Below, in pieces: positions 63,477-64,000 of a stretch of 64,000 nucleotides of DNA (position 1 is the stretch's first letter; every line of letters starts with the position of its first letter). The stretch is from the NCBI GenBank assembly GCA_028274465.1, contig JAHHQI010000833.1, positions 26,069 to 90,068 of the forward strand. Reading direction: 5' to 3'. The translations under genes and the position numbers were made by a program. Under the pieces are notes generated by a model. It saw only the letters and a list, made by a program, of their open reading frames with translations. It did not search any database and was not told the DNA's origin. The DNA comes from Plantago ovata (lineage: Eukaryota > Streptophyta > Magnoliopsida > Lamiales > Plantaginaceae).

Positions 63477-63838
63477 ATGATGGCCGGAGTTCTCGGCAGC
63501 TCATGCATGGTTTGGCTGGAACGACCTTAACCACGACAATGTTAGGTTTAATCATTGCCACTCCTTTTTGGTCGTGCTCACTCCAATTCTTGTTCCAGCT
63601 GCTGCTGCATTGTCATTGGTCACTTCTGCGTTTATGCTCTCTGGTAGCTGTGCGATGGGAGCATTGGGTGGTGCGGTGCGTGGATGTACAGGTACATGAC
63701 TGGTACAACCTGTTCAGAGCTGACCAGGCGATGTTCCTAGACTGCAGATTGTGAGCAAGGTAGGTATGTGATGGAGAGGGCTAGAGAGAGTGGAGCGAAG
63801 ACCGGGAAACGTTCAAGGATTCTAAACTTTCGTCTATT
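63477..63838 (+). pseudogene. Oleosin pseudogene
   Basis: Oleosins coat seed and pollen oil bodies through a long hydrophobic hairpin with a proline knot (P-x5-SP-x3-P). Here MHGLAGTTLTTTMLGLIIAT (from 63503) leads into PF; after a one-base loss near 63575 the next frame gives VVLTPILVPAAAALSLVTSA, FMLSGSCAMGAL, so the knot is present as P-x5-TP-x3-P across the shift. Another shift gives WMYRYMTGT, a third ADQ, and near 63770-63825 VMERARESGAKTGKR matches the C-terminal amphipathic segment. With at least three frame changes and no clear start it is not functional unless the sequence has errors. Confidence 0.75.
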
Positions 63839-64000
63839 TTGGGTGTTTCGCTTCTTGAATATGTGTTTGTTATTGTATAAAATTCGGCTCTATTGTTGCA
63901 TCTTGCAAGGGAGTAATGTGGGATGGGGATCATGATGTACTGTTTCGGTTATACAACCGTATAAGTCCAAAGAAAGCATAAATTTGTGAACCGTTTAGAC
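63839..64000. other. Right edge, possible 3' UTR of the oleosin relic
   Basis: Sequence such as ATATGTGTTTGTTATTGTAT, AAAATTCGGC looks like a plant 3' UTR but has no firm poly(A) signal that I can defend. Confidence 0.35.

Overview
The window is nuclear DNA of a flowering plant, most likely a eudicot. It holds layered plant transposon families (CACTA, PIF/Harbinger, Tat and Athila Gypsy elements, Cassandra and other TRIMs, plant LINEs, tRNA-derived SINEs, Stowaway-like MITEs), plant-type introns, and remnants of plant host genes (O-methyltransferase, CAP10/rumi-like O-glucosyltransferase, oleosin). I see no convincingly intact host gene. The landscape is gene-poor, of the pericentromeric or intergenic-heterochromatin kind. 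Species cannot be fixed from the sequence.

Layout. 1-2350: no recognisable gene. 2353-22720: two decayed Helitron-type (PIF1-like) helicases. The first is split near its Walker A motif by a small TRIM (2441-2982). The second is split by a CACTA element (5434-10184, TSD gca) and a 12.4-kb Tat-lineage Gypsy element (10243-22599, TSD gttaa). The CACTA element is an internally deleted derivative that keeps a spliced TNPA-like gene. The Tat element has almost identical LTRs but a broken gag-pol, a candidate intron between its second RNase H and its integrase, and a three-exon gene on the opposite strand.

22720-33500: a SINE with an 18-bp TSD, a MITE, a rearranged Cassandra cluster (5S-rRNA-like LTRs) containing a nested TRIM LTR, a non-LTR retroelement whose C-terminus looks like a restriction-like endonuclease, then inverted-repeat elements and another SINE.

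35211-44065: an Athila-type Gypsy element with tRNA-Asp-like PBS, carrying unusual GC-rich hairpin clusters (core GGCG-AAC-CGCC) in its LTR, in its coding region and downstream of integrase. 44071-49213: a PIF/Harbinger element on the minus strand, with DDE transposase and Myb/SANT-like protein genes, the latter split by a 1.2-kb solo LTR. 49261-50472: a solo LTR of the Athila family.

50690-64000: a duplicated repeat, an L1 fragment, a 780-bp tandem duplication, a Stowaway-like MITE, a long inverted-repeat element with nested MITEs, a small Harbinger derivative, and at the right end the host-gene relics: an O-glucosyltransferase C-terminal fragment next to a Copia-like LTR, a COMT-like O-methyltransferase pseudogene (minus strand) and an oleosin pseudogene.

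Little here works together as a pathway; the logic is the order of insertion. Nested TSDs give relative ages, and the most interesting signals are the GC hairpin family, the candidate pol intron and antisense gene of the Tat element, and the RLE-type LINE. All product names rest on motif recognition by eye; no database search was run.
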